A stretch of 64,000 nucleotides of DNA from assembly GCF_001544075.1 (NCBI RefSeq), contig NZ_BCNT01000004.1, positions 310,001 to 374,000 on the forward strand, read 5' to 3'. Below the pieces are notes generated by a model. That model was not told where the DNA came from. It saw only the letters and a list, made by a program, of their open reading frames with translations, and did no database searches. A program made the position numbers and the translations under genes. Within the stretch, counting starts at the first letter, position 1. Each line of letters starts with the position of its first letter. The stretch is from Comamonas terrae. Its GTDB lineage: Bacteria > Pseudomonadota > Gammaproteobacteria > Burkholderiales > Burkholderiaceae_C. Positions 50,784 to 58,991 of the stretch are shown piece by piece.

Positions 50784-51572
50784 ATGACTGAAATCATTTC
50801 TGAACCACAAGAACAGAAGGCCGTGTCCGAAGGCCAGGCACAGGTCCAGGCTGCGGCGCAAGACCTGCCGCAAGGCGGCGAGGCCGGTGCCCGCCAGCGC
50901 GCGCGCCGCGGCGGCCGAGGCCGCAAGAACAATGCGCAGGGTGCGCCGGCACAGGCTGCCGCCGGCACCGCAGCCGCTGCGCGTCCCCCGCATCCCGTGC
51001 TGGCCCAGCTGGCCCAGTGGCATCCGGCACTGTTCGGCGAACAGCTGCTGCCGCTCAAGCGCGGCATCTTCGAGGACCTGCTGGCGGCCCATCCCGAGCT
51101 GGACAAGGAAGCGCTCAAGAGCGCACTGCAGCAGCACACGCGCTCCGGCCGCTACCTGGCCGCCATGGCCAGCGGCCAGCAGCGCCACGACCTGGACGGC
51201 AAGCCGGTGGAAGCCACCCTGCCCGAGCATGTGCACCATGCGCTGATCGAGGTGTTCCGCCGCCGCCAGCAGCGCTCGCCCGAAGACCTGACGCCCAAGC
51301 TGCGCAACCGCATCATCATGGCCTACGAGGACTCGGGCCTGTCACGCGAGGAGTATGCCGAGCGCGTGCATGGCAAGGACGAAAAGACCAATGTACTGGT
51401 GGCCGAGGCCCTGGCCGAAGCCGATGCCCGCGCGGCCAAGGACGAAGCCCTGCTGCGCGCCTACACCCTCAGCGGCCAGTCTTCGGAAACCGCGTTTGCC
51501 GAGATGTACGGCATGAACCCGCGCCAGGTGGCGCAGCAGCTGGAACGGGCACGCCGCCGCCAGCGCAGCTGA
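50784..51572 (+). CDS. ProQ/FinO-domain RNA-binding protein
   Basis: A 262-residue protein. Residues 1-65 are a disordered Ala/Gln/Arg-rich arm (RQRARRGGRGRKN). The ProQ/FinO domain spans about 68-180 (HPVLAQLAQWHPALFGEQLLPLKRGIFEDLLAAHPEL and HTRSGRYLAAMASGQQRHDLDGKPVEA). The C-terminal 80 residues contain a helical region, EDSGLSREEYAERVHGKDEKTN. ProQ proteins are RNA chaperones that bind structured sRNA and 3' ends. It stands alone between glcF and the AmiS/UreI gene. Confidence 0.88.
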   Translation: MTEIISEPQEQKAVSEGQAQVQAAAQDLPQGGEAGARQRARRGGRGRKNNAQGAPAQAAAGTAAAARPPHPVLAQLAQWHPALFGEQLLPLKRGIFEDLLAAHPELDKEALKSALQQHTRSGRYLAAMASGQQRHDLDGKPVEATLPEHVHHALIEVFRRRQQRSPEDLTPKLRNRIIMAYEDSGLSREEYAERVHGKDEKTNVLVAEALAEADARAAKDEALLRAYTLSGQSSETAFAEMYGMNPRQVAQQLERARRRQRS

Positions 51573-51819
51573 GCCCTGCGGCCGGGCTTGTCGGCATGCC
51601 CCTGCGGCGCGCCGGCAGCCATCCCACATCCGGCATGCATATGCAAGGCAAGAGTCTTTTGCCATAAGCAATGCATGCCGCCACATCCGGCCATGCGCCT
51701 GCGGGTGGAAAATCCCGCCCGCGTTGCAATGGATCGCTCCCATGCCGTCTGGCCCGCACCCCGTGGGGGCGCAGGCGGCTTTGCGCGTGGAGCAGGCGCG
51801 CATCTGGGAGCAAGAATCA

Positions 51820-52335
51820 ATGTGGCTGGGTTTATCGCTGTTTTACGTCGGGGCCGTGCTGTTCCTGAACGGCCTGTGGATGCTGGGGCGCATCGCCGAC
51901 AAGGAAATCTGGGTCATCAACATCTTCACGGGCGTGGTGTCCCTGTGCATAGGGCTGGCCAGCATTTTCGGCCCGGAAGCCAATGCAGAGACCGTCAAGA
52001 GCGGCGCGCTGACGCTGCTGTTCGCCTTCACCTATCTGTGGGTGGCGTTCAACCGCTTCACGGGGGCGGACGGCCGCGGCCTGGGCTGGTTCAGCCTGTT
52101 CGTGGCCGTCACGGCCGTACCGGTCGCGCTCGATACCCTGGCCGGCGCCAGCACCGGACTGGACTGGTGGATGGGCGTCAATTGGGCGGCCTGGGCCGTG
52201 CTGTGGGCGCTGTTCTTTGTCCTGCTGGCGCTGAGAAAGCCCATCGACCGCTTCACCGGCGTGCTGTGCATCGCCCAGGGCATTCTGACGGGGTGGGTGC
52301 CCGGCTATCTGATCCTGGCGGGAAGATTGGGCTGA
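51820..52335 (+). CDS. AmiS/UreI family channel protein
   Basis: A 171-residue inner-membrane protein with six hydrophobic segments. It matches AmiS/UreI: MWLGLSLFYVGAVLFLNGLWMLG at the N-terminus, AFTYLWVAFNRF in the middle, and GVLCIAQGILTGWVPGYLILAGRLG at the end. The family forms hexameric channels for urea or short amides. ATG at 51820 is preceded by GGGAGCAAG; an upstream in-frame start at 51724 would add non-hydrophobic residues. No urease or amidase genes are nearby. A family repeat follows the stop. Confidence 0.85.
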   Translation: MWLGLSLFYVGAVLFLNGLWMLGRIADKEIWVINIFTGVVSLCIGLASIFGPEANAETVKSGALTLLFAFTYLWVAFNRFTGADGRGLGWFSLFVAVTAVPVALDTLAGASTGLDWWMGVNWAAWAVLWALFFVLLALRKPIDRFTGVLCIAQGILTGWVPGYLILAGRLG

Positions 52336-52420
52336 CCCCCTGAGGCGCTGCGCGCCTTGCCCCCTGGAAGGGGCGACGCCCTTGCAGCGGGGCGGCCCTT
52401 GCTCGGCGTCTCTGGTTGGG
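52336..52420. repeat. Intergenic repeat, copy 3 of 3 (shorter form)
   Basis: CCCCCTGAGGCGCTGCGCGC, CTTGCAGCGGGGCGGCCC and TTGCTCGGCGTCTCTGG blocks match the copies at 11671 and 23191, with the central GGGAGGGGG part replaced by a short CCCCTGGAAGGGG hairpin. It lies between convergent genes. Confidence 0.75.
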
Positions 52421-52431
52421 GTTGCGCCTGT

Positions 52432-53316
52432 TCAAGCTTGCCTTCTTCTGCCCAGGGCCGCCAGCAGCGCGGCGGCCATGATGCAGGCGCCGCCCAGCAG
52501 CGTGCGGGCCGACAGCGTCTCATGGGCGATCAGCACCGAGGACACACTGGCGAAAGCCACTTCCGAGAGCATGACCACCGAGGTCACGCTGGATGGCAGA
52601 TGGGCCGCGCCGAACTGCAGCGCCCAGTTGCCCAGCATTAGCAGCACGGCCAGCGCCAGGGCAATGCCCAGCCAGTCCAGGCGCACGGCCGGAAAAGCCG
52701 GCACCAGGCCGGCGCCGTGGGCCGTCAGCGCCGTGGCAAGGCCCATGGCCATGCATCCGGCGAACATGACCAGCATGCGGGCCTGGCCCGGGATGGCATG
52801 CAGGCGGCGCAGCAGCACATTGGTCAGCGCAAACATGAAGCCGCCGAACACGGCCAGCGCATCGGCCAGGGACAGGCCCTGCACCAGCCCGGCCGGCGAG
52901 GCGTCGGCCGGCAGCAGCACCAGCAGCACGCCGCCGAAGGCCAGCACCAGGCGCAGCAGCGCCATCGGGGTGGGGCGCTCTCCCAGGATGGCCCAGGCCA
53001 GCAAAATGGCCCAGGCCGGCATCAGATAGAACAGCAGGATCACGCGCACCACGTCGCCCACGGTCACGGCCCAGTTGAAGGCCACGTTGTTCAGGCCCGA
53101 ACTGGCCGCCAGCAGCAGGAGCACGGGGTATTGCAGCGCCTGCCGTAGGCTGGACGGGCGCAGCGCGAGCAGGCCGCCCAGCAGCAGGCAGTACATCAGC
53201 GCCGTGGCCCATAGCGGATGCAGGCCTGCGCCATGCATGGCGCGGAACGGCCACCAGGACAGGCCCCAGATGAAGGCATTGAACAGCAGTGCGAAGACGG
53301 GCAGCGGACTGTGCAT
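52432..53316 (-). CDS. DMT/EamA-type transporter
   Basis: A 294-residue inner-membrane carrier with ten hydrophobic segments in two EamA repeats (FNAFIWGLSWWPFRAMHGAG...LPADA and SLADALAVFGGFMFALTNVLLRRL...LGRRRQ). VILLFYLMPAWAILLAWAILGERPTP and VVMLSEVAFASVSSVLIAHETL are the typical helix 4-5 regions of each half. The start at 53316 has no ribosome site: the T-run of an upstream terminator lies directly before it. Substrate unknown; family members often export amino acids or metabolites. Confidence 0.82.
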   Translation of the reverse strand: MHSPLPVFALLFNAFIWGLSWWPFRAMHGAGLHPLWATALMYCLLLGGLLALRPSSLRQALQYPVLLLLAASSGLNNVAFNWAVTVGDVVRVILLFYLMPAWAILLAWAILGERPTPMALLRLVLAFGGVLLVLLPADASPAGLVQGLSLADALAVFGGFMFALTNVLLRRLHAIPGQARMLVMFAGCMAMGLATALTAHGAGLVPAFPAVRLDWLGIALALAVLLMLGNWALQFGAAHLPSSVTSVVMLSEVAFASVSSVLIAHETLSARTLLGGACIMAAALLAALGRRRQA

Positions 53317-53324
53317 AAAGCATG

Positions 53325-53363
53325 AAAAAAGGCATCCGGCGTTGCCAGGCAAGCGCCGGATGC
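53325..53363 (-). terminator. Intrinsic terminator of the LplT-like gene
   Basis: On the minus strand GCATCCGGCG and CGCCGGATGC form a 10-base stem; six T follow after one base. It lies 37 bases after the LplT-like stop and immediately ahead of the DMT gene start codon. Confidence 0.85.
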
Positions 53364-53399
53364 TATTGAATCGGAAGAGCGCGGTCCAAGCCGCGCCGG

Positions 53400-54701
53400 T
53401 CAGTGGCAGTCGCGGCGCGCGATGTCCAGCAGGCGCGCAACCTCCATCGGGTGCTCGCGGCAATTGCGGCGGTGCCAGATGCCGATCAGCAGCATGATGC
53501 CGGCCACCACCAGGCCGAACACGGTGATCGCGCCAAAGGCCGTGAGGCCGAACTTGGTCGAGAGGCTGTAGAACGCGCCCATGGCCAGGATGGCGGCCTG
53601 CTCGTTGAAGTTCTGCACGGCGATGGAGCGGCCCGCGCCCATGAGGTTGTGGCCGCGGTGCTGCAGCAGCGCGTTCATGGGCACGACCAGAAAGCCGCCC
53701 AGGCCGCCGAGCAGGATCAGGAAGGGCACGGCCACCCAGAGGCTGTGGATGAAGATCATGCACACCACCAGCAGGCCCATGCCGATGCCCAGCGGAATCA
53801 CGCTGGTGGCCGTGTCCAGGCGCATGCGCATGGAGGCCGCCACGGCGCCGATGGCCGTGCCGATGGCGACCACGCCGACCAGGGCCGAGGCCTGGGTGGT
53901 GCTGTAGCCCAGCGCGGCCGCGCCCCAGGCCAGCACGATGTAGCGCAGATTGCCCGAGGCGCCCCAGAACAGCGTGGTGGTGGACAGCGAGATCTGGCCC
54001 AGCTTGTCGGCCCACAGGCGCTGGCTGCAGGTCCAGAAGTCGGGCAGCAGGCCGACGATGTTGGCCGCCAGGCTCTTGTCCGGGTCCTGGCGCACCGGGC
54101 GCAGCGGCACGCCGGTCAGCGGAATGCGCAGGTTGAACCAGGCGGCGATGGCGTAGACGGCGATCAGCACCATGATCGCGGCTTCGGCCGGCGTGTCGAT
54201 GCCGGTGTCGATATAGGGGAAGTCCAGCGACAGCAGATGGTGGGATATGGTCGGCCCCACGAGCTGGCCGCCGACCAGCACGCCCAGGATGATGGAGGTG
54301 ATGGTCAGCCCCTCGATCCAGCCGTTGGCCTTGACCAGCTGCGAGGCCGGCAGCAGCTCGGTCAGGATGCCGTACTTGGCGGGCGAGTAGGCCGCCGCGC
54401 CCAGCCCGATGACCGCATAGGCGAGCAGCGGATGGTTGCCGAACAGCATCATCAGGCAGCCGATCATCTTGATGGCGTTGCTGATGAGCATGACGCGCCC
54501 CTTGGGCAGGGCATCGGCAAAGGCGCCGACAAAGGGCGCGAGCACCACATAGAACAGGGCGAACATGGGCACCAGGGCAGCACGTTGCCACTCGGGAGCG
54601 CCATTGGCTCGCAACAGCTCCACGGCGGTCACAAACAATGCGTTGTCTGCCAGCGAGCTGAAAAACTGCGCCGACATGATGGTGTAGAAACCGCGCTTCA
54701 T
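53400..54701 (-). CDS. lplT: LplT-like MFS transporter (lysophospholipid flippase type)
   Basis: A 433-residue, 12-helix carrier matching LplT: MKRGFYTIMSAQFFSSLADNALFVTAVELLR, AYSPAKYGILTELLPASQLVKANGWIEGLTI and FLILLGGLGGFLVVPMNALLQHRGHNLMGAGRSIAVQNFNEQ. In E. coli LplT flips lysophospholipid inward for reacylation by Aas. No acyltransferase gene is adjacent here, so it acts with a partner elsewhere or has a different cargo. Ended by a strong terminator; divergent from alr. Confidence 0.88.
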   Translation of the reverse strand: MKRGFYTIMSAQFFSSLADNALFVTAVELLRANGAPEWQRAALVPMFALFYVVLAPFVGAFADALPKGRVMLISNAIKMIGCLMMLFGNHPLLAYAVIGLGAAAYSPAKYGILTELLPASQLVKANGWIEGLTITSIILGVLVGGQLVGPTISHHLLSLDFPYIDTGIDTPAEAAIMVLIAVYAIAAWFNLRIPLTGVPLRPVRQDPDKSLAANIVGLLPDFWTCSQRLWADKLGQISLSTTTLFWGASGNLRYIVLAWGAAALGYSTTQASALVGVVAIGTAIGAVAASMRMRLDTATSVIPLGIGMGLLVVCMIFIHSLWVAVPFLILLGGLGGFLVVPMNALLQHRGHNLMGAGRSIAVQNFNEQAAILAMGAFYSLSTKFGLTAFGAITVFGLVVAGIMLLIGIWHRRNCREHPMEVARLLDIARRDCH

Positions 54702-54824
54702 GAATAAGCTGAAAGCGGCACCGGCAGGGCCGATGCCAGGGAGTATGGCAAGTGACTGGCGGTTATATCACGCAGGCTGCGGCCGGTGGTGCCAGAATCC
54801 CGTGGGTCCGACTGAGAAAAAAGC

Positions 54825-55931
54825 ATGCCTCGCCCCATTACTGCCACCATCCACCCTGCAGCCCTGCGCCACAACCTGGAGCGGGTCCGCCACGCGGTAC
54901 CCGACGCCAAATTGTGGGCCGTGGTCAAAGCCAACGCCTATGGCCACGGTATCGAAAACGTGTTCGAGGCGCTGCGCGCCGCGGACGGCTTCGCCATGCT
55001 GGACCTGGCCGAGGCGCAGCAGGTGCGCAGCCTCGGCTGGCGCGGCCCCATCCTGCTGCTGGAAGGCGTGTTCGAGCCGCGCGACCTGGAGGTATGCTCG
55101 CGCCTGGGCCTGTGGCATGCCGTGCACTGCGACGAGCAGATCGACTGGCTGGCCGCGCACAAGACCCAGGTGGGCCACCGCGTCTTCCTCAAGATGAACA
55201 GCGGCATGAACCGCCTGGGCTTCACGCCCGAGCGCTACCGCTCGGCCTATGCGCGCCTCAATGCGCTGCCGCAGGTCGACGAGATCTCGTTCATGACCCA
55301 CTTCAGCGATGCCGACGTGGACCATGGGCTGGACCGGCAGCTGGCGGTCTTCCATGCCACCACGCAGGACCTGCCCGGCGAGCGCAGCATCAGCAACAGC
55401 GCGGCCACCCTGCTGCGCGGCGATGCGGCCGAGGTGCGCTGCGACTGGGTGCGCCCCGGCATCGTGCTCTACGGCAGCTCGCCCGACTTTCCCCGGCACG
55501 ACATGGCCGGCTGGCAGCTGCAGCCTTCCATGACGCTGTCCTCCAGGATCATCGGCGTGCAGATGCTGGGCGCGGGCGATACCGTGGGCTATGGCTCGCG
55601 GTTCAGGGCCGAAGGCCCGCTGCGCATGGGCGTGGTGGCCTGCGGCTATGCCGACGGCTATCCGCGCCACTGCGACACGGGCACGCCGGTGCTGGTCGAC
55701 GGCGTGCGCACGCGCACGCTGGGCCGGGTCAGCATGGACATGATGGCCGTGGACCTGACGCCCGTGCCCCAGGCCGGCATGGGCAGCGAAGTCACGCTGT
55801 GGGGCCGCGCTGCCGGCGGCGCGGTGCTGCCCATCGACGAGGTGGCCGCCGCTGCCGGCACCCTGGGCTACGAGCTGATGTGCGCCGTGGCGCCGCGCGT
55901 GGCCAAGGTGGTGGAAGGCGAGGGCCGCTGA
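54825..55931 (+). CDS. alr: Alanine racemase
   Basis: A 368-residue PLP enzyme making D-alanine for peptidoglycan. The PLP lysine is K35 in [10 protein letters not shown] and the second catalytic residue Y256 is in [18 protein letters not shown] and [12 protein letters not shown] are further motifs. No dadA is adjacent, which fits a biosynthetic alr more than a catabolic dadX. Divergent from the LplT-like gene. Confidence 0.92.
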   Translation: MPRPITATIHPAALRHNLERVRHAVPDAKLWAVVKANAYGHGIENVFEALRAADGFAMLDLAEAQQVRSLGWRGPILLLEGVFEPRDLEVCSRLGLWHAVHCDEQIDWLAAHKTQVGHRVFLKMNSGMNRLGFTPERYRSAYARLNALPQVDEISFMTHFSDADVDHGLDRQLAVFHATTQDLPGERSISNSAATLLRGDAAEVRCDWVRPGIVLYGSSPDFPRHDMAGWQLQPSMTLSSRIIGVQMLGAGDTVGYGSRFRAEGPLRMGVVACGYADGYPRHCDTGTPVLVDGVRTRTLGRVSMDMMAVDLTPVPQAGMGSEVTLWGRAAGGAVLPIDEVAAAAGTLGYELMCAVAPRVAKVVEGEGR

Positions 55932-55985
55932 CGGCGGGCATGCCGCCTGCCCATTCCCTGCTTGCCCATTCCCTTTGTTTCCTTG

Positions 55986-56018
55986 AAAAAAAGCCGTGCG
56001 GCTGATGGCTGCACGGCT
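55986..56018 (-). terminator. Intrinsic terminator of the porin gene
   Basis: On the minus strand AGCCGTGC and GCACGGCT form a stem closing on CAGCCATCAGCC, followed by seven T. It lies 24 bases after the porin stop. Confidence 0.85.
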
Positions 56019-56041
56019 TTCCCGGTGGCGCCAACGCGGCG

Positions 56042-57031
56042 TCAGAACGCGTGGGAGACCCCGACGCCGAACGCGGTGCCCGAATCCGCGCCGCGCTCGT
56101 AGCTCTTGCGGCCCAGGCTGGCGTAGAGCGTTGTGCGCTTGGACAGCGCATAGTCCGCGCCCAGCGAGTAGAAATGGTTGGTCTGGTCGCCCGAGCCGCT
56201 CAGGCGCTGGCGGCCGTAGCCGGCCTTGAAGGTCGTGGCGCCCACCTGGTAGGTCGCGCCCAGCGTGGCGGCGCGCGCCTTGCTGACGCCGTCGGCCGTG
56301 CGGCTGTAGTCGTAGGCGGCCATCACGGCAGCCGCGCCGAAGCGGTATTTGCCGGCCACGAACGTGTCCTTGTCGCCGCTGCCGTTGCGCTCGAAGGCGA
56401 GCATGCCGGCCAGCGCGCCCTGGTCGTAGTTGAGCGAGGCCGAGTAGCCGCGGCCCTGGTGGCCCGTGGCCTCGGTGCGCTCGGGCGAGCCGCTCAGGTG
56501 CAGCGTGAAGCCGGCCACCGTGGGCGAATCGTAGAAGATGCCGTTGGCCATGCGCCCGTACTCGGCAAAGCCGTTGTTGCTCGCGCGGTCCGTCGGGGTC
56601 AGGTAGTGCCACTGGTACCAGGCGGGCGAGGAGATGCGGTTGAAGTTGGCCCAGGGGTCGAACTGCCAGTCCTGCGACCACATGGCCGACAGTGCGCGGC
56701 CGATGCGCACATGGCCGAAGCCGCCCTGCAGGCCCACGGTGGACTCGTCATGCCAGAAGGGCTTCTTGCCGAAGTCCTCGGTCAGGCCGGTGTCCAGGTC
56801 GAAACGGGTGCTCAGCCGGAACGTGGCCTTGAGGCCGCCGCCCAGATCTTCCGTGCCGGCAATCGCCAGATTGCTGCGTTGGATGGTGCCCAGCTCGCTG
56901 GTCTTGTCAAAGCTTCTGAACACGCCGGCATCGAGCAGACCGCTGATGCTGACCTGGGATTGGGCCGAGGCGGGCAGGGCCGTGGAAAGAAGGGTGGCAC
57001 AACCGAGAGAGAGGCAAATACTCAAACGCAT
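56042..57031 (-). CDS. Trimeric general porin (betaproteobacterial Omp32-like)
   Basis: A 329-residue 16-strand porin. Signal peptide MRLSICLSLGCATLLSTALPASA, then QSQVSISGLLDAGVFRSFDKTSELG. FRLSTRFDLDTG, STVGLQGGFGHVRIGRALS and the C-terminal SGTAFGVGVSHAF (final Phe) are typical. AAGGAG lies ten bases before the ATG at 57031. The promoter at 57274-57303 gives a leader of about 235 bases. Passive outer-membrane diffusion of small, often anionic, solutes. Confidence 0.92.
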   Translation of the reverse strand: MRLSICLSLGCATLLSTALPASAQSQVSISGLLDAGVFRSFDKTSELGTIQRSNLAIAGTEDLGGGLKATFRLSTRFDLDTGLTEDFGKKPFWHDESTVGLQGGFGHVRIGRALSAMWSQDWQFDPWANFNRISSPAWYQWHYLTPTDRASNNGFAEYGRMANGIFYDSPTVAGFTLHLSGSPERTEATGHQGRGYSASLNYDQGALAGMLAFERNGSGDKDTFVAGKYRFGAAAVMAAYDYSRTADGVSKARAATLGATYQVGATTFKAGYGRQRLSGSGDQTNHFYSLGADYALSKRTTLYASLGRKSYERGADSGTAFGVGVSHAF

Positions 57032-57273
57032 CCTGGGAAAACTCCTTGATGGAAATGGCGGCATGGCAGCAGCGCAGCCTGCGCGGCGCGGCCTGTGCGC
57101 ATGCCTGTGGCGATGATGGATGCCGCCGGTCAGCGACTGCGGCGGCGAGGGAAGGGCGTGGCTCTCCGGGAGGAAAGGCCAGCCCGCAAGGCAACCGGGG
57201 CATGCAAGGCGCGGCCGCTGGCTGCGCTCCCCGGTCAAAAAGGTACGCCCCTGCAAGAGGGGCGGTGCGACCG

Positions 57274-57303
57274 ATTATAGAGAGCAGCTGCTCACATCGT
57301 CAT
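57274..57303 (-). promoter_or_regulatory. Porin promoter with palindrome in the spacer
   Basis: On the minus strand ATGACG (-35, 57298-57303) is followed after 18 bases by a perfect TATAAT (-10, 57274-57279). The spacer contains the 12-base palindrome GAGCAGCTGCTC (57282-57293). Confidence 0.65.
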
Positions 57304-57432
57304 GGGCACAGACCCTAGGGCTGTGCGCGGGCGTGCCGCTGGCCTCCGGGATGCGGCCGGCGCCGCGCCCGCCCTGCGGTTGCGGGGAAACCCCGTTGAC
57401 CTCTGGCAAGGCGTTTTCTACATTGGCTGCAA

Positions 57433-57469
57433 ATGAAATACAAATTTCATAAAAATGAGTCAATGAAAT
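57433..57469. promoter_or_regulatory. ATGAAAT operator repeats before the MFS/racemase-fold genes
   Basis: ATGAAAT and ATTTCAT are perfect arms around ACAA (57433-57450); a third ATGAAAT half-site begins 30 bases after the first (57463-57469). This is an AT-rich island 58-95 bases before the MFS start. No adjacent regulator gene is present. Confidence 0.5.
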
Positions 57470-57527
57470 TTGGATGTCATCCAGCGGGGTATCACCCCTT
57501 CCTCTGCGTCCCAACCCAGGAGTTGCC

Positions 57528-58964
57528 ATGGCTGGCCCCGCACTTTCCTCCGGACCTGATTCCCCCCGCGTCGCCGAGCTCGACCGGGCGCTCGACCAGA
57601 TCGGCGTCACCCGATCGCACCACACCATCATCTTCCTGATCCTGATCGGCTGCCTGTTCGACGCGTTCGAGCAGAACGCCGTCGGCATCGTCGGCCCCAT
57701 GCTGCGCGAGCAATGGGGGCTGACGGCCGCCGACATCGGCCTGCTCAACACGGCCACCTTCGCCAGCGCGGCCGTCGGCCGCATCCTGTCGGGCCTGATC
57801 GCCGACCGCTGGGGCCGCCGCACCATGCTGACGGTCGACCTGCTGCTGTTCACCATCGGCGCGGGCATCTGCGCCGCGGCGCCCAACCTCACGGTCATGG
57901 CGCTGGGCCGCGTGGTCGTGGGCTTCGGCCTGGGCGGCGAGATCGCCATCGCCGTCACAATGCTGGCGGAGTTCTGCTCCACCAAGTTCCGCGGCACGGC
58001 CGTGGGCCTGGTGAACGTGGGCGCCGGCGGCCTGGGCAACTTCCTGGCCCCCGGTTTCGGCCTGCTGGTGTTCACGCTGTTCCCGGGCGACAACGCCTGG
58101 CGCTGGCTGTTCGTCGCGCTGATGGTGCCGGCCCTGCTGGGCGCCTTCTACCGCCGCTACATCCCCGAGACGCCGCGCTTTCTGCTGTCGCAGGGCCGCA
58201 TCCGCGAAACCAACGTGGTGCTGTCCCAGCTGGCCTGCGGCCGCCTGTCGGCCCGGAACACGCCGGTGACGCCCTTCCTCACCGACGACGGCAAGGCCCC
58301 CTCCGCGGCCGCCAAGGCCAAGGTGCGGGTGACCGAGATCTTTCGCGGCGCGCTGGCGCGGCGCACCATTCCGCTGTGTGTCACGATCTGGATGGCCTAT
58401 GGCGCACAGATCTCGGTGCTCACGCTGATGCCCACCATTCTCGTCAGCCTGGGCTACACGGTGTCCAAGAGCCTGCTGTTCACCATGATCATGCAGGGCG
58501 GCAGCCTGCTGGGCGCCATCGCGGCCTCGGCGCTGGGCTTCAAGTTCCCGCGCAAGCGGGTGCTGACGGCCGGCGCGGTCTGCGCCGGCGTGGCGGCCCT
58601 GGTCATCGGCTTCGCGGCCAAGAGCATCGCCATGCTGCTGGTGGCCGGCGCCATCTTCCAGTTCTTCGTGCTGCTGCTCAACACCACCATCTGGATCTTC
58701 GCCCCCGAGCTGTACCCGACGCGCGTGCGTGCCTTCGGCACGGCCTTCATCCTGGCCACCGGCACGGCCGCCGGCGCCTGCATGCCGCTGGTGGCGGGCC
58801 GCCTGCTCGAGAGCGCAGGCATAGCCGGCGTCTTCGGCATGGTCGCCGTGATGTACGCGGTCTTCGTGCTCAGCATCCAGAGCGTGCCCGAAACCTACGG
58901 CCGCTCGCCCGATGCCGAGCCGCTGCTGGCCGAGGAACCCGACGCCGCTCCGCGCACCGCCTGA
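57528..58964 (+). CDS. MFS transporter, aromatic acid/sugar-type
   Basis: A 478-residue, 12-helix carrier. GCLFDAFEQNAVGIVGPMLREQWGLTAADIGLLNTATFASAAVGRILSGLIADRWGRR holds the N-terminal acidic DxFE motif and the MFS loop motif; FYRRYIPETPRFLLSQGR is the PESPRWL-like block of the sugar/aromatic acid branch. CAGGAG precedes ATG at 57528. The racemase-fold gene follows 27 bases later with no terminator, so the two are likely co-expressed. Substrate not identifiable. Confidence 0.87.
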   Translation: MAGPALSSGPDSPRVAELDRALDQIGVTRSHHTIIFLILIGCLFDAFEQNAVGIVGPMLREQWGLTAADIGLLNTATFASAAVGRILSGLIADRWGRRTMLTVDLLLFTIGAGICAAAPNLTVMALGRVVVGFGLGGEIAIAVTMLAEFCSTKFRGTAVGLVNVGAGGLGNFLAPGFGLLVFTLFPGDNAWRWLFVALMVPALLGAFYRRYIPETPRFLLSQGRIRETNVVLSQLACGRLSARNTPVTPFLTDDGKAPSAAAKAKVRVTEIFRGALARRTIPLCVTIWMAYGAQISVLTLMPTILVSLGYTVSKSLLFTMIMQGGSLLGAIAASALGFKFPRKRVLTAGAVCAGVAALVIGFAAKSIAMLLVAGAIFQFFVLLLNTTIWIFAPELYPTRVRAFGTAFILATGTAAGACMPLVAGRLLESAGIAGVFGMVAVMYAVFVLSIQSVPETYGRSPDAEPLLAEEPDAAPRTA

Positions 58965-58991
58965 TTCCCGGCTTACTGACGACTTTTGCCC

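Larger units (their letters stand above)
57032..57527. other. Gene-free divergent control region between porin and MFS genes
   Basis: 496 bases with no convincing gene. The left 240 bases are the porin leader, including a CGCCCCT/AGGGGCG hairpin at 57246-57264. Next is the porin promoter. The right end is AT-rich and holds the ATGAAAT repeats before the MFS gene. Confidence 0.7.

Noticed and set aside
51573-51819. Riboswitch (for example guanidine type) before the AmiS/UreI gene
   Set aside because: No conserved riboswitch core could be found by eye; only short dyads are present.
52432-54591. 719-codon minus-strand frame joining LplT-like and DMT genes
   Set aside because: Only the last 294 codons encode the DMT carrier; the upstream part is out of frame with the LplT-like gene and an intrinsic terminator lies between.
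57317-57340. GCACAG-CTGTGC hairpin as a terminator
   Set aside because: There is no T-run on either strand and it lies upstream of a promoter, so no transcript is expected to end there.
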